From NCBI GenBank assembly GCA_034437895.1, contig DAOTTO010000331.1, positions 1 to 29,897 on the forward strand: a DNA stretch of 29,897 nucleotides. Direction: 5' to 3'. Source of the stretch: JANRLJ01 sp034437895 (lineage in GTDB: Bacteria; Chloroflexota; Anaerolineae; Aggregatilineales; Phototrophicaceae). Shown one piece after another: positions 14,479 to 21,552 of this stretch. Both the position numbers and the translations under genes were made by a program. The notes beneath the pieces are model-generated. The model ran no database searches. It was not told the DNA's origin and was given only the letters and a program-made list of their open reading frames with translations. Position 1 is the first letter of the stretch; each line of letters opens with the position of its first letter.

Positions 14479-16530
14479 ATGTCTCTGCCTTCGGATTCGC
14501 AAATTGGTCAATACCGCATCGTCGAGCAAATCGGCGTGGGCGGGATGGCAACCGTATACAAAGCCGCGCAGCCCAAACTTGACCGCTACGTGGCGATCAA
14601 AATTATGCACCAGGCCTTTTTGCAAGACCCAGCCTTTCGCAGCCGTTTCGAGCGCGAAGCCCGCATTGTTGCCCGCTTAGAACATGCCAACATCGTCCCG
14701 ATTTACGATTATGATGACCTCAATGGGCAGCCGTATCTGGTGATGAAACTCATCAGTGGGCATACCTTAAAAGAAATGCTGCAAGAAGGCGCACTTTCGC
14801 TGGAAGAAATTCAACGACTTATCCCACGAATCGCCGACGCGCTGACCTATGCCCATACGCAAGGGATTCTGCACCGCGATATTAAACCGTCCAACATCAT
14901 TATTGATGAGGGCGGCACACCTTACCTGACGGACTTTGGGCTGGCGCGGATTACCCAACTCGGCGAATCGACTATGAGCGCCGATATGATGCTCGGTACG
15001 CCGCATTATATTTCGCCCGAACAAGCCCAAGGGACTGCCGATATTGATGCGCGGACGGATGTGTATTCGCTCGGCGTGATTCTCTATGAACTCGTCACGG
15101 GGCGCGTACCTTTCACAGGCGAAACCACCTACGCCATCGTGCATAAGCATATTTATGCCGCCCCTCCCCCGCCGTCGCAGTTGAATCCTGAAATTCCGGC
15201 GGCAGTAGAAGCAGTCCTCCTCAAAGCGCTGGAAAAGAACCCTATTAATCGCTACGACACGCCGAATACGATGATGACGGCCTTCCAGCAAGCCATCGCG
15301 CAATCCGGCCTAAAACAACTCGACGAAAGCCGTGTCGTCACGGCAAAAGCTGTCGTCACGCCGCCCGAATATACCCCCGGCGGCAATAAATATACCAGCA
15401 TTCCCGCCCCCATCGAGCGCCCGAATCCGCTGCCGGGTGAACAGCGCTTAAACGACTTTTTCCGGCAGATGAGCGAGCGCGTACAAGAGATCGCAAGCGA
15501 AATTCAACGCAGCGAAACATGGGGGAAAATCTCACAGGCTGTGCGGGAAAATATCCATATCGATCCCGACGGAAACAGTATCAAAATCGGCAAAAGCGAT
15601 AAATCTGGCATGACTATCAATGCCAACGGTGTGATCGACTTTAAAGAGGATGAGGAAAAGCGCCGCGCTAAAGCCCAAAAGATGATCGCTCAGGATTGGG
15701 GAACAGACGAGCAATCCATCCGCCGTCGTGTCGATAAACGCATTAAAGAACGGGCAGGCTTTCTTAGTAATCTCGTCTCCTTTTTAGTTACGATTCCGAT
15801 TTCCCTTCTGCTGGAGCCGGTTGTTAAAAATTTTATTATAACGGGTTTGCCGGATTGGGCACCTGAGGATGCCCCTGCGCTCATTGCGGCAGTCCAACAG
15901 ACTCCTATGGCGATCCTCCTCTTATTCCCTTGGATGGGTGGGTTGATTGCACACGGACTGCAAGTGTTTTATACATCCGGGAGAAGATTGCAAGCCCGCC
16001 GCCGCGCCCAACAAAAGGCCTTAGTCGCAAGCTATGGTGAAGATTGGCAAGAGACGATTGACTATAAAGATTACAAGCGTATTCGCAATCGTGTTGAAGA
16101 TCGTTATAAAGGCCGTTTGAACTTTATGCAACATGCAGTCAGCGCATTCTTTATTGGTCTCATGGGATTGACGGCATGGCCTGCCATACGCGATCTTAGC
16201 ATCCATTTTCTAGAAACCGATACCGAAGTCATCAACTTTATTTCCACTAGCGCTATTCCTGTGGCATTTATTGTGATTATGCTGTTCTCGCTGCTTCTGC
16301 ATGGCATTGTGCTGGGCATTAACATCATTGCCGGAGACGATGCCCGTGAAAATGCTGTTGAGCAAGAAATCGCCCGTGAGCGGCAACGCGCCGGTCTCGG
16401 CGAAAAAGCCAAGCGCGATCAAACAAAGCTCAAAGTTGAAGACCTCAACGTGCGGATGAATGACGATGGGGAATTTACCGACAGCTTTATTTCTGAATTG
16501 GAAAATGCGCCAGATCAGCGCACCCGTTAA
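14479..16530 (+). CDS. Ser/Thr protein kinase with two 2TM membrane modules
   Basis: The 683-residue protein begins with a complete Hanks-type kinase domain (about 11-275). It has the Gly-rich loop IGVGGMATVY at 18-27, catalytic Lys41, alphaC Glu60, HRDIKPSN at 132-139 with Asp134, DFG at 152-154 and the activation segment end GTPHYISPEQ at 173-182. A polar linker (280-410) follows. Two similar membrane modules come next, each a charged lead-in (RRRVDKRIKERAGF near 415; RNRVEDRYKGRLNF near 536) plus two helices (429-449, 474-498; 550-572, 592-616). The C-terminal tail has EKAKR and NDDGEF. The protein lacks PASTA or other extracellular sensor domains; loops outside are short. The ATG at 14479 follows GAGGT by about 11 nt. 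The next gene encodes a free third copy of the same module and tail. Confidence 0.92.
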   Translation: MSLPSDSQIGQYRIVEQIGVGGMATVYKAAQPKLDRYVAIKIMHQAFLQDPAFRSRFEREARIVARLEHANIVPIYDYDDLNGQPYLVMKLISGHTLKEMLQEGALSLEEIQRLIPRIADALTYAHTQGILHRDIKPSNIIIDEGGTPYLTDFGLARITQLGESTMSADMMLGTPHYISPEQAQGTADIDARTDVYSLGVILYELVTGRVPFTGETTYAIVHKHIYAAPPPPSQLNPEIPAAVEAVLLKALEKNPINRYDTPNTMMTAFQQAIAQSGLKQLDESRVVTAKAVVTPPEYTPGGNKYTSIPAPIERPNPLPGEQRLNDFFRQMSERVQEIASEIQRSETWGKISQAVRENIHIDPDGNSIKIGKSDKSGMTINANGVIDFKEDEEKRRAKAQKMIAQDWGTDEQSIRRRVDKRIKERAGFLSNLVSFLVTIPISLLLEPVVKNFIITGLPDWAPEDAPALIAAVQQTPMAILLLFPWMGGLIAHGLQVFYTSGRRLQARRRAQQKALVASYGEDWQETIDYKDYKRIRNRVEDRYKGRLNFMQHAVSAFFIGLMGLTAWPAIRDLSIHFLETDTEVINFISTSAIPVAFIVIMLFSLLLHGIVLGINIIAGDDARENAVEQEIARERQRAGLGEKAKRDQTKLKVEDLNVRMNDDGEFTDSFISELENAPDQRTR

Positions 16531-16552
16531 TCACTTTATGGAGCATCCCCTT

Positions 16553-16978
16553 ATGTCAGAAATACCGCCCGAAGATGCCCGCGCCCTTTACGAGGACATC
16601 CGTAAACATATCGAAGCACGTTTTGAGATGCGGACGCAGTTTTTTGGGAATCTAGGCTCCTTTTTATTTGCGATGTTTATGCTATGGTTCATTTTTTTGG
16701 AGCCAACCAGCGCATCATTTCGTCATAACGGGCTGGGCGCACTCATTTCGGTAGGTTGGGCGATTGGCTTGATGGTGCATTTCGTCAATTGGATTTTTGG
16801 TGAGCTGCGCGAGAACGCCATCAGCCGCGAAATGGCACGAGTCGGTTTAAGAACAATCCCCCGCCCCAACAGCGAAAAAGCCAAACGCGCTGAGCGCTTA
16901 GTCCGCCTTTCGGAAGATGGCGAATTGGAAGAGTTCGACCCCGATGCGCTGGACACAAAACGACGCGAAACGAAGTAA
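16553..16978 (+). CDS. 2TM-domain membrane protein, paralogue of the kinase tail
   Basis: The 141-residue protein repeats the membrane module of the upstream kinase: charged lead-in (IRKHIEARFEMRTQFFGNLGSF), two helices (about 37-53 and 62-84) and a tail. The tail ENAISREMARVGL then EKAKRAERLVRLSEDGEL aligns with ENAVEQEIARERQRAGL and EKAKR..VRMNDDGEF at the kinase C-terminus, so the two share ancestry. The start at 16553 is preferred because GGAG (16540-16543) lies 9 nt upstream and this avoids overlap with the kinase; an ATG at 16538 is possible. It is probably a kinase substrate, partner or regulator in the membrane (inference). Confidence 0.82.
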   Translation: MSEIPPEDARALYEDIRKHIEARFEMRTQFFGNLGSFLFAMFMLWFIFLEPTSASFRHNGLGALISVGWAIGLMVHFVNWIFGELRENAISREMARVGLRTIPRPNSEKAKRAERLVRLSEDGELEEFDPDALDTKRRETK

Positions 16979-16998
16979 GACACCCCCTCAAAATGCTT

Positions 16999-17047
16999 CC
17001 TTTAGGCCGTAAAGGTGATGTGCGAGATTTACAAACAAGACTACAAT
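16999..17047 (+). promoter_or_regulatory. Palindrome and candidate -10 box before the GAF gene
   Basis: The inverted repeat CCTTTA-GGCCG-TAAAGG occupies 16999-17015. A TACAAT -10-like box is at 17042-17047, 43 nt before the ATG. There is no clear -35 box. The palindrome may be an operator or a weak terminator for the preceding gene; it lacks a U-tract. Confidence 0.3.
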
Positions 17048-17090
17048 AGAGTTTCAAAGAAGAAATTATTGCTTAACTAGAGGTTTCCTA

Positions 17091-17690
17091 ATGTCAATTA
17101 ATCCAATGGCGGTCATCCAAAATGAGGTCGCCCGCCTAAAATCTGAAAACGATCAACTTAAAGAAGAACTTCAACAAATGCGCGAGTTTGTGGAAATTTT
17201 GCACGACCTCAACATGAAGCCCGTTGTCCAAAGCGATGCTGAACTGCTGCCGATGCTGCGGGGCATATTCCTCAAGATGCTGAAATTGATTAACGCACCG
17301 GATGGCTCATTGGCTTTGCTTGATGAAGAGACCAACGAATTGGTCTTTGTACTCGTTCATGGGACGTTAGCGGCGGATTTAAACGGCTTCCGCTTCCCTG
17401 CTGGTGATGGTATCGCCGGATGGGTCGTCAAAAATGCCCAACCTGCCCTCGTGCGCGATGTCCGCCGCGATCATCGCTTCTCCGCTTTGATTGATGATGC
17501 GTTTAAATTCCGCACCCAATCCATCGCCGCTGCGCCACTGATTGGCGATCTAAAAGTGTACGGCATCATTGAAGCGCTTAATCAACCCGGTGATGAGCCG
17601 TTTTCCGAAACTGATCTGGCCTTTTTGGGTCTGCTGTGCCGCGCCGCCGGGGAACGTTTAGCCGATGTTGAGCGCAGCCGAATAAGTTGA
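17091..17690 (+). CDS. GAF-domain protein with N-terminal coiled coil
   Basis: The 199-residue protein starts with a leucine-zipper-like coiled coil (about 8-40, VARLKSENDQLKEELQQMREFVEIL). A single GAF domain follows (about 55-195) with the usual DGSLALLDEETNELVF strand pair, GIAGWVVKNAQPALVRDV helix-loop and SIAAAPLIGDLKVYGIIEALNQ. GAF domains bind cyclic nucleotides or other small ligands; no output domain is attached, so it may sense a ligand and pass the signal by dimerisation or partner contact. Start at 17091 with AGAGG about 8 nt upstream. It lies downstream of the kinase pair on the same strand, 112 nt away, with its own candidate promoter. Confidence 0.88.
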   Translation: MSINPMAVIQNEVARLKSENDQLKEELQQMREFVEILHDLNMKPVVQSDAELLPMLRGIFLKMLKLINAPDGSLALLDEETNELVFVLVHGTLAADLNGFRFPAGDGIAGWVVKNAQPALVRDVRRDHRFSALIDDAFKFRTQSIAAAPLIGDLKVYGIIEALNQPGDEPFSETDLAFLGLLCRAAGERLADVERSRIS

Positions 17691-17691
17691 A

Positions 17692-17985
17692 AGTGACGAG
17701 TGCTGAGTGACGAGCAATGAGTAATGAGTTTTAAGCCATACCTTTTTGGTGGCTTCCTTACTAACTGACGTTACGCACTTAAGAGAAGTTTTCGGTAGGA
17801 ACGACGCGCACGTCGCCCCTACTACAACCTACATAAGGTTATATACTAAGAGAAAATTTTGAGGAATGTGGGGAGCAATCACCATGTGCGGCCTTCGGAA
17901 TGGGGCAACACACCGGTTGCCCCTACCAAAATAACCTTTGAGCGAGAGTCCTGCGTTTATTGCTCAGCACTCATTTCTCATCACT
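17692..17985. repeat. Mosaic intergenic repeat region with nested inverted repeats
   Basis: The 301-nt gap holds no gene. Outer arms AGTGACGAGTGCTGAGTG (from 17692) and the reverse complement of CAGCACTCATTTCTCATCACT (ending 17985) are imperfect inverted repeats of the GAGTGATGAG type. Inside, TAACTGACGTTACGCA (about 17765-17780) resembles the end of the hairpin element at 23435-23516 (14 of 16). GTAGG..CGTCGCCCCTAC and GGGGCAAC-ACACCG-GTTGCCCC are hairpins of the same GTAGGGGC type. GAGCGAGAGTCCTGC (17940-17954) matches an end of the 135-bp MITE. Confidence 0.6.
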
Positions 17986-17991
17986 AAAAAA

Positions 17992-18612
17992 CTAAAGCAA
18001 ATCCTCACGGCGGGCGTGTTCCATCGCCTTCACTGTCGCGTTAAGTTCCTGCCGACGGGCAACCACTAACGCATTTACCAGCCGATTCTGCATCTCAATT
18101 GTGTGTATCATCATATCGAATTTGCGATGCAAATCGGCAATTTCCAATTCATTCTTCAGATTGATCTGATAATCATTATCCGCCACAGCGCGATCTTTGA
18201 TCGACTGACGATTTTGTGACATCAAAATGACCGGCCCTTGGAAGGCGGCGAGTGTGCTGAGTCCCAAATTTAGAAGAATGAAAGGCGCAGGGTCAATCGC
18301 TTGCTCCCGCCACAGGGAATTCACTGTAATCCAGCCAACCATGAAAGCGGCAAATAATAAAATAAAGCGCCAGCTACCAGCAAATTGCGCCATGAGATCG
18401 GCAACTTCATCGCCAAACGAGGCGTTTTCGTCAATCTCATCGTACACATCATCCGTCACCGTGCGCGGACGCAGGTCACGAATCAGGTTTTGAGCTTCCG
18501 GGCTGAGAAGGTTATCCAGTTCCTCAATTTCGGTGATGAGTTCGGTAATACGCTCATCTTGGTCTTCGACGGGAACAGCAACAAGACGATCCAACAGCAA
18601 ATCGTTGTACAT
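17992..18612 (-). CDS. DUF1003 membrane protein
   Basis: The 206-residue protein matches the DUF1003 pattern. Two transmembrane helices (about 81-100 and 110-131) are separated by a short loop WREQAIDPAP, followed by the signature FILLNLGLSTLAAFQGP, MSQNRQSIKDR (131-141) and DYQINLKNELEI. An N-terminal cytoplasmic region (1-75) is acidic, with ITEIEELDNLLSPEAQ. The C-terminal helix after DUF1003 is charged and may form a coiled coil. The function of DUF1003 is not established. The ATG at 18612 has an AAGG about 10 nt upstream. Next to it on the right is 380 nt without genes. Confidence 0.9.
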   Translation of the reverse strand: MYNDLLLDRLVAVPVEDQDERITELITEIEELDNLLSPEAQNLIRDLRPRTVTDDVYDEIDENASFGDEVADLMAQFAGSWRFILLFAAFMVGWITVNSLWREQAIDPAPFILLNLGLSTLAAFQGPVILMSQNRQSIKDRAVADNDYQINLKNELEIADLHRKFDMMIHTIEMQNRLVNALVVARRQELNATVKAMEHARREDLL

Positions 18613-18992
18613 AATGCACCTTACCTTTACAACGTGCTAGTGGAGTAAACACCAGTGGCGGCATTCACTACCAGAATACAAGATATTTGGTTGTGAACAG
18701 TAAGCCGTAATAGTTGAGGTTGCTCTGCTTTTCGCAGAGTCGGCGATAACGCGGGGGCTAGGTCGCTCCCGTAGATCGCATTAAAGGCGTAAGGGAGGGA
18801 CTAGCGTAGAGCGCTACCGCCGCTTGTCGCGGGCGGCTTATGTTCGTGAGAACTACTGCTCTCGTTCATGATTCCTACAGTTCTACTTTGACAGATGTGT
18901 CACACACTGAAACACGAAGCTGCACCCGTATGACAATTCCAAGTGTAACGCGAATTAAATATTTGTAAAGTACCGAATGGCCTTATACGGTC
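18613..18992. other. Gene-free region with clustered hairpins
   Basis: No gene was seen. Three hairpins cluster within 18723-18836: CTCTGC-TTTTC-GCAGAG (18723-18739), GTAG-AGCG-CTAC (18806-18817) and CCGCCGC-TTGTC-GCGGGCGG (18817-18836, one bulged G). The surroundings are AT-rich, so the GC-rich block stands out. It could be a repeat remnant or a structured RNA; neither can be shown from one copy. TGTGTCACACA (about 18896-18906) is a small palindrome. Confidence 0.35.
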
Positions 18993-19613
18993 TCAATTAT
19001 TGCTAGAGTTTTTCTTAACGAAAATACGGATGCCGTCTTCTTCATCGCGTACCAATGAGTCCGCTGGGTAGCGGAGTGCGATAACCGTCATCCATAAATC
19101 GCCAACCGCGCCCGAACCATTGATAATGACGGCAACCACCGCAAAGCGCGTGAGCGAATCCGGCAGGAGATAAATCATCCCCATGCCGAGCAGCGTAATC
19201 ACAATCACTGGCGCAAGCGCCACGACGATAAACTCAAAGCGGCGAAAGAGGGCATTATCCGCCGTAGCATACAAGATATAAGGGAGTTTTATTGGCCCCA
19301 CAGTCACAGTTTTCGCGCCGTAGCGGGGATGATGCCCCACCCACTGAATCGCCAGCCCATGAATCCATTCATGCAGCGGTAGCACCAAAATCACCGCCAG
19401 CCAAAGGACTAACTCCGGCACGCCAACATCCCCAGAATACACGCCCCGCAGATCACGTACAGCCGCCGTCCAGACAATCATCAACGCCAAAAAAGGGACG
19501 ATCAACCCAAGCGAGGCGACATTCAACATCGCCAAGTTTTCTGCTGATGTCAACAGAAGATGCTTGGCTTCTCGATAATCCTCTGGGAGTGATAAAACAG
19601 GTGAAGAGGCCAT
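18993..19613 (-). CDS. DUF3267-type membrane protein with HExxH motif
   Basis: The 206-residue protein has four or more membrane segments (about 35-50, 68-80, 128-150, 157-180). The zinc-metalloprotease motif HEWIH is at 81-85 within a membrane-proximal helix, as in DUF3267 proteins related to site-2-type proteases. A third ligand may be Asp172 (SGAVGDLWM). A role in intramembrane proteolysis or membrane regulation is inferred from family resemblance only. The ATG at 19613 (MASSPVL) is preferred: AAGG lies about 10 nt upstream, whereas an ATG at 19643 would overlap the ferredoxin gene. It is the last gene of a four-gene leftward operon. Confidence 0.8.
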   Translation of the reverse strand: MASSPVLSLPEDYREAKHLLLTSAENLAMLNVASLGLIVPFLALMIVWTAAVRDLRGVYSGDVGVPELVLWLAVILVLPLHEWIHGLAIQWVGHHPRYGAKTVTVGPIKLPYILYATADNALFRRFEFIVVALAPVIVITLLGMGMIYLLPDSLTRFAVVAVIINGSGAVGDLWMTVIALRYPADSLVRDEEDGIRIFVKKNSSNN

Positions 19614-19624
19614 GCGATTATGCC

Positions 19625-19984
19625 TTATGGTACATCCACCCAAACTGGATCGGGCATAATCTGATCCGCCGGACGACCCCCAGCATCGTCTAAGCCGCTG
19701 GTACTGAGCAGATTCATAGGTTCAACCGTCATATCATGATCGCAAAGAATCTGGCAGCTTAAGCGAATTTGACCTAACAAGCCCTTCTCTGCCAGTTTGT
19801 CATGCTCGGCAGCCGTCATAGTGGCGGGTTCGCCTGCAAAAAATTTTACACGGCAGGTCGTACAACGGGCATTGCCCCCACAGCGATGTAAAATATCAAC
19901 GCCATGATCTTCCAACGCCAAAACGAGCCGTGTCTCGGCGGCTGCCTCAAAAATAGGGCCATCTTGGACAGTAATTTGTGGCAT
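19625..19984 (-). CDS. 2Fe-2S ferredoxin
   Basis: The 119-residue protein is a plant-type [2Fe-2S] ferredoxin. Ligands are Cys35, Cys41 and Cys44 (CGGNARCTTC) and Cys77 (LSCQI). It carries electrons to an oxygenase, hydratase-linked pathway or other redox enzyme, unidentified here. A C-terminal tail of about 30 residues (STSGLDDAGGRPADQIMPDPVW) extends past the fold. The ATG at 19984 follows GAGGAA by about 8 nt; a TTG at 19999 would contain the ribosome-binding site and is rejected. It lies 26 nt after the MaoC gene and 11 nt before the DUF3267 gene. It could serve the P450 at the other end of the window, but nothing shows this. Confidence 0.92.
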   Translation of the reverse strand: MPQITVQDGPIFEAAAETRLVLALEDHGVDILHRCGGNARCTTCRVKFFAGEPATMTAAEHDKLAEKGLLGQIRLSCQILCDHDMTVEPMNLLSTSGLDDAGGRPADQIMPDPVWVDVP

Positions 19985-20010
19985 TTTTGTTTTCCTCAAA
20001 AAAATAGACT

Positions 20011-20472
20011 TTATTCGATGGCTTTAGGGCGCTTTAGAAACAAAACAGAGCGTGTAACTTCAATGCACACAATCCTATCTTGATTGCGCCCGATATGCTT
20101 CAACGTTACGACACCGCGATCTGGCTTGCTTTTACTTTCACGCTTGGCGATGACCTCAGTTTGGACGTAAATCGTGTCGCCATGAAACAACGGATGCGGA
20201 TGCGAGACATTTTCATAATTCAGATTGGCGACAATCGTCCCAGCCGTTAAATCGCCCACAGTCAGCCCCACGACCAACCCCAAGGTAAAAATGCCGTTGA
20301 CGATGCGCCGTCCAAAATCGGTTTTACTGGCAAAATCCTCATTCAAATGCAGCGGCTGGGTGTTCATCGTGAGGCTGTTGAACAACACGTTATCGGTTTC
20401 GGTCAAGGTACGGCCTAGCTCATGCTGGATGACCGCACCGACCTCTAATTCCTCATAATATTTTCCAGCCAT
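20011..20472 (-). CDS. MaoC-family (R)-hydratase/dehydratase
   Basis: The 153-residue protein has the hot-dog fold of MaoC hydratases, which add or remove water from enoyl-CoA-type thioesters. The conserved segment TETDNVLFNSLTMNTQPLHLNEDFA contains the likely catalytic Asp27 and His42, and GRRIVNGIFTLGLVVGL follows as expected. The HPHPLFHGDTIYVQTEVIAKRESKS stretch is typical of the mesaconyl-CoA/methylmalyl-CoA type. The family includes beta-methylmalyl-CoA dehydratase of the 3-hydroxypropionate cycle; whether that applies cannot be told from one gene. It starts 15 nt after the phosphofructokinase stop and is followed by a ferredoxin gene. Confidence 0.88.
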   Translation of the reverse strand: MAGKYYEELEVGAVIQHELGRTLTETDNVLFNSLTMNTQPLHLNEDFASKTDFGRRIVNGIFTLGLVVGLTVGDLTAGTIVANLNYENVSHPHPLFHGDTIYVQTEVIAKRESKSKPDRGVVTLKHIGRNQDRIVCIEVTRSVLFLKRPKAIE

Positions 20473-20487
20473 GTTGTTTCTTTCAGC

Positions 20488-21468
20488 CTATCGTGCCAGC
20501 ACTTCCGCCAATTCTAGCAGTTTTGGATTCACCGGACGATGCTTTCCGGCGACTTCTTCTAAAGGGGTGGTGATAATCTCGCCAATTTCGCCGCCGATCA
20601 CACCGACGAGAATGCCGGAATTCCCCTTGTCTAATTCATCCACCGCCGCCGCGCCCAAACGAGTCGCCAAAATGCGATCCGCCACCGTCGGCACACCGCC
20701 GCGCTGAACATGCCCTAAGCGCGTGGTACGGACATCAAACCCGGCATCCTCGGAATGCTCCTTAAAGTATTCTTCGAGCTTCCCCACATCGAATTTCGCG
20801 CCTTCCGCCACGACAACCAAGCCATGCGTCTTACCGCGCTCATAAGCCGACATCAATGTTTGCGAAAGGGATTGCGGGGTGGTTTCGACTTCAGGGATGA
20901 TAATCGCCTCCGCGCCGCCTGCTATCCCCGCCACCAGCGCCAAATAACCACAGTCACGCCCCATCACCTCGACCATAAATGCCCGTAAATGTGAGGAGGC
21001 CGTTACTTTCAGCCGATCAATCGCCTCTAACGCGATATTGAGGGCGGTATCCACGCCAATCGTCACGTCCGACCCATAAAGATCATTATCAATCGTAGAA
21101 GCTACGCCGACGACTTTAAAACCCAATTTATGCAGGGCATACGCCCCCGTTTGCGACCCGTTTCCGCCAATGACGACCAAGCCCTCAATATGATTCTGAT
21201 TTAAGTTCCGCAGCGCTTTACGCTGACCGGCCTCGGTTTTCATCTCTGGCGCACGGGCGCTTCCTAAAAACGTCCCGCCCTGCTGGATAATGCCGCCCAC
21301 ATCACGCGCCCCCATCAGCTTGATTTCGCCGTCCATCAAGCCCTGAAAGCCATGCCGAACGCCAAACACTTCCCACCCCTTGCCAATGCCAACACGGGTC
21401 ACAGCGCGGATTGCGGCATTCATGCCGGGTGCATCACCACCACTGGTTAATACTGCGATACGCTTCAT
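20488..21468 (-). CDS. pfkA: 6-phosphofructokinase
   Basis: This enzyme phosphorylates fructose 6-phosphate to fructose 1,6-bisphosphate, the committed step of glycolysis. The 326-residue chain is the usual bacterial length and its landmark residues keep E. coli numbering: GGDAPGMN at 10-17, Arg72, TIDND at 125-129 with the catalytic Asp127, and MEVMGRDCGYLAL with the Arg near 162. Gly104 suggests ATP rather than pyrophosphate as donor. The residue before it is Asn103 (GGNGS) where E. coli has Asp103, which helps hold Mg-ATP. ATG at 21468 with AGAGG about 6 nt upstream. It heads an operon with MaoC, ferredoxin and DUF3267 genes, which is an unusual grouping. Confidence 0.95.
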   Translation of the reverse strand: MKRIAVLTSGGDAPGMNAAIRAVTRVGIGKGWEVFGVRHGFQGLMDGEIKLMGARDVGGIIQQGGTFLGSARAPEMKTEAGQRKALRNLNQNHIEGLVVIGGNGSQTGAYALHKLGFKVVGVASTIDNDLYGSDVTIGVDTALNIALEAIDRLKVTASSHLRAFMVEVMGRDCGYLALVAGIAGGAEAIIIPEVETTPQSLSQTLMSAYERGKTHGLVVVAEGAKFDVGKLEEYFKEHSEDAGFDVRTTRLGHVQRGGVPTVADRILATRLGAAAVDELDKGNSGILVGVIGGEIGEIITTPLEEVAGKHRPVNPKLLELAEVLAR

Positions 21469-21552
21469 AAAAGCCTCTTTACGTCCCGATTTTAATCCTT
21501 TGTGCAGCCGTATTATGCCAAAAACGCTTTAAGGGGAGATTAACTCCAAATG

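Noticed and set aside
17692..17985. Possible CRISPR-like array
   Set aside because: The repeats are inverted and nested, without regular spacers or cas genes nearby.
18888..18893. Perfect TTGACA -35 box
   Set aside because: No -10 box at the right spacing, and the next gene on that strand is absent; probably chance.
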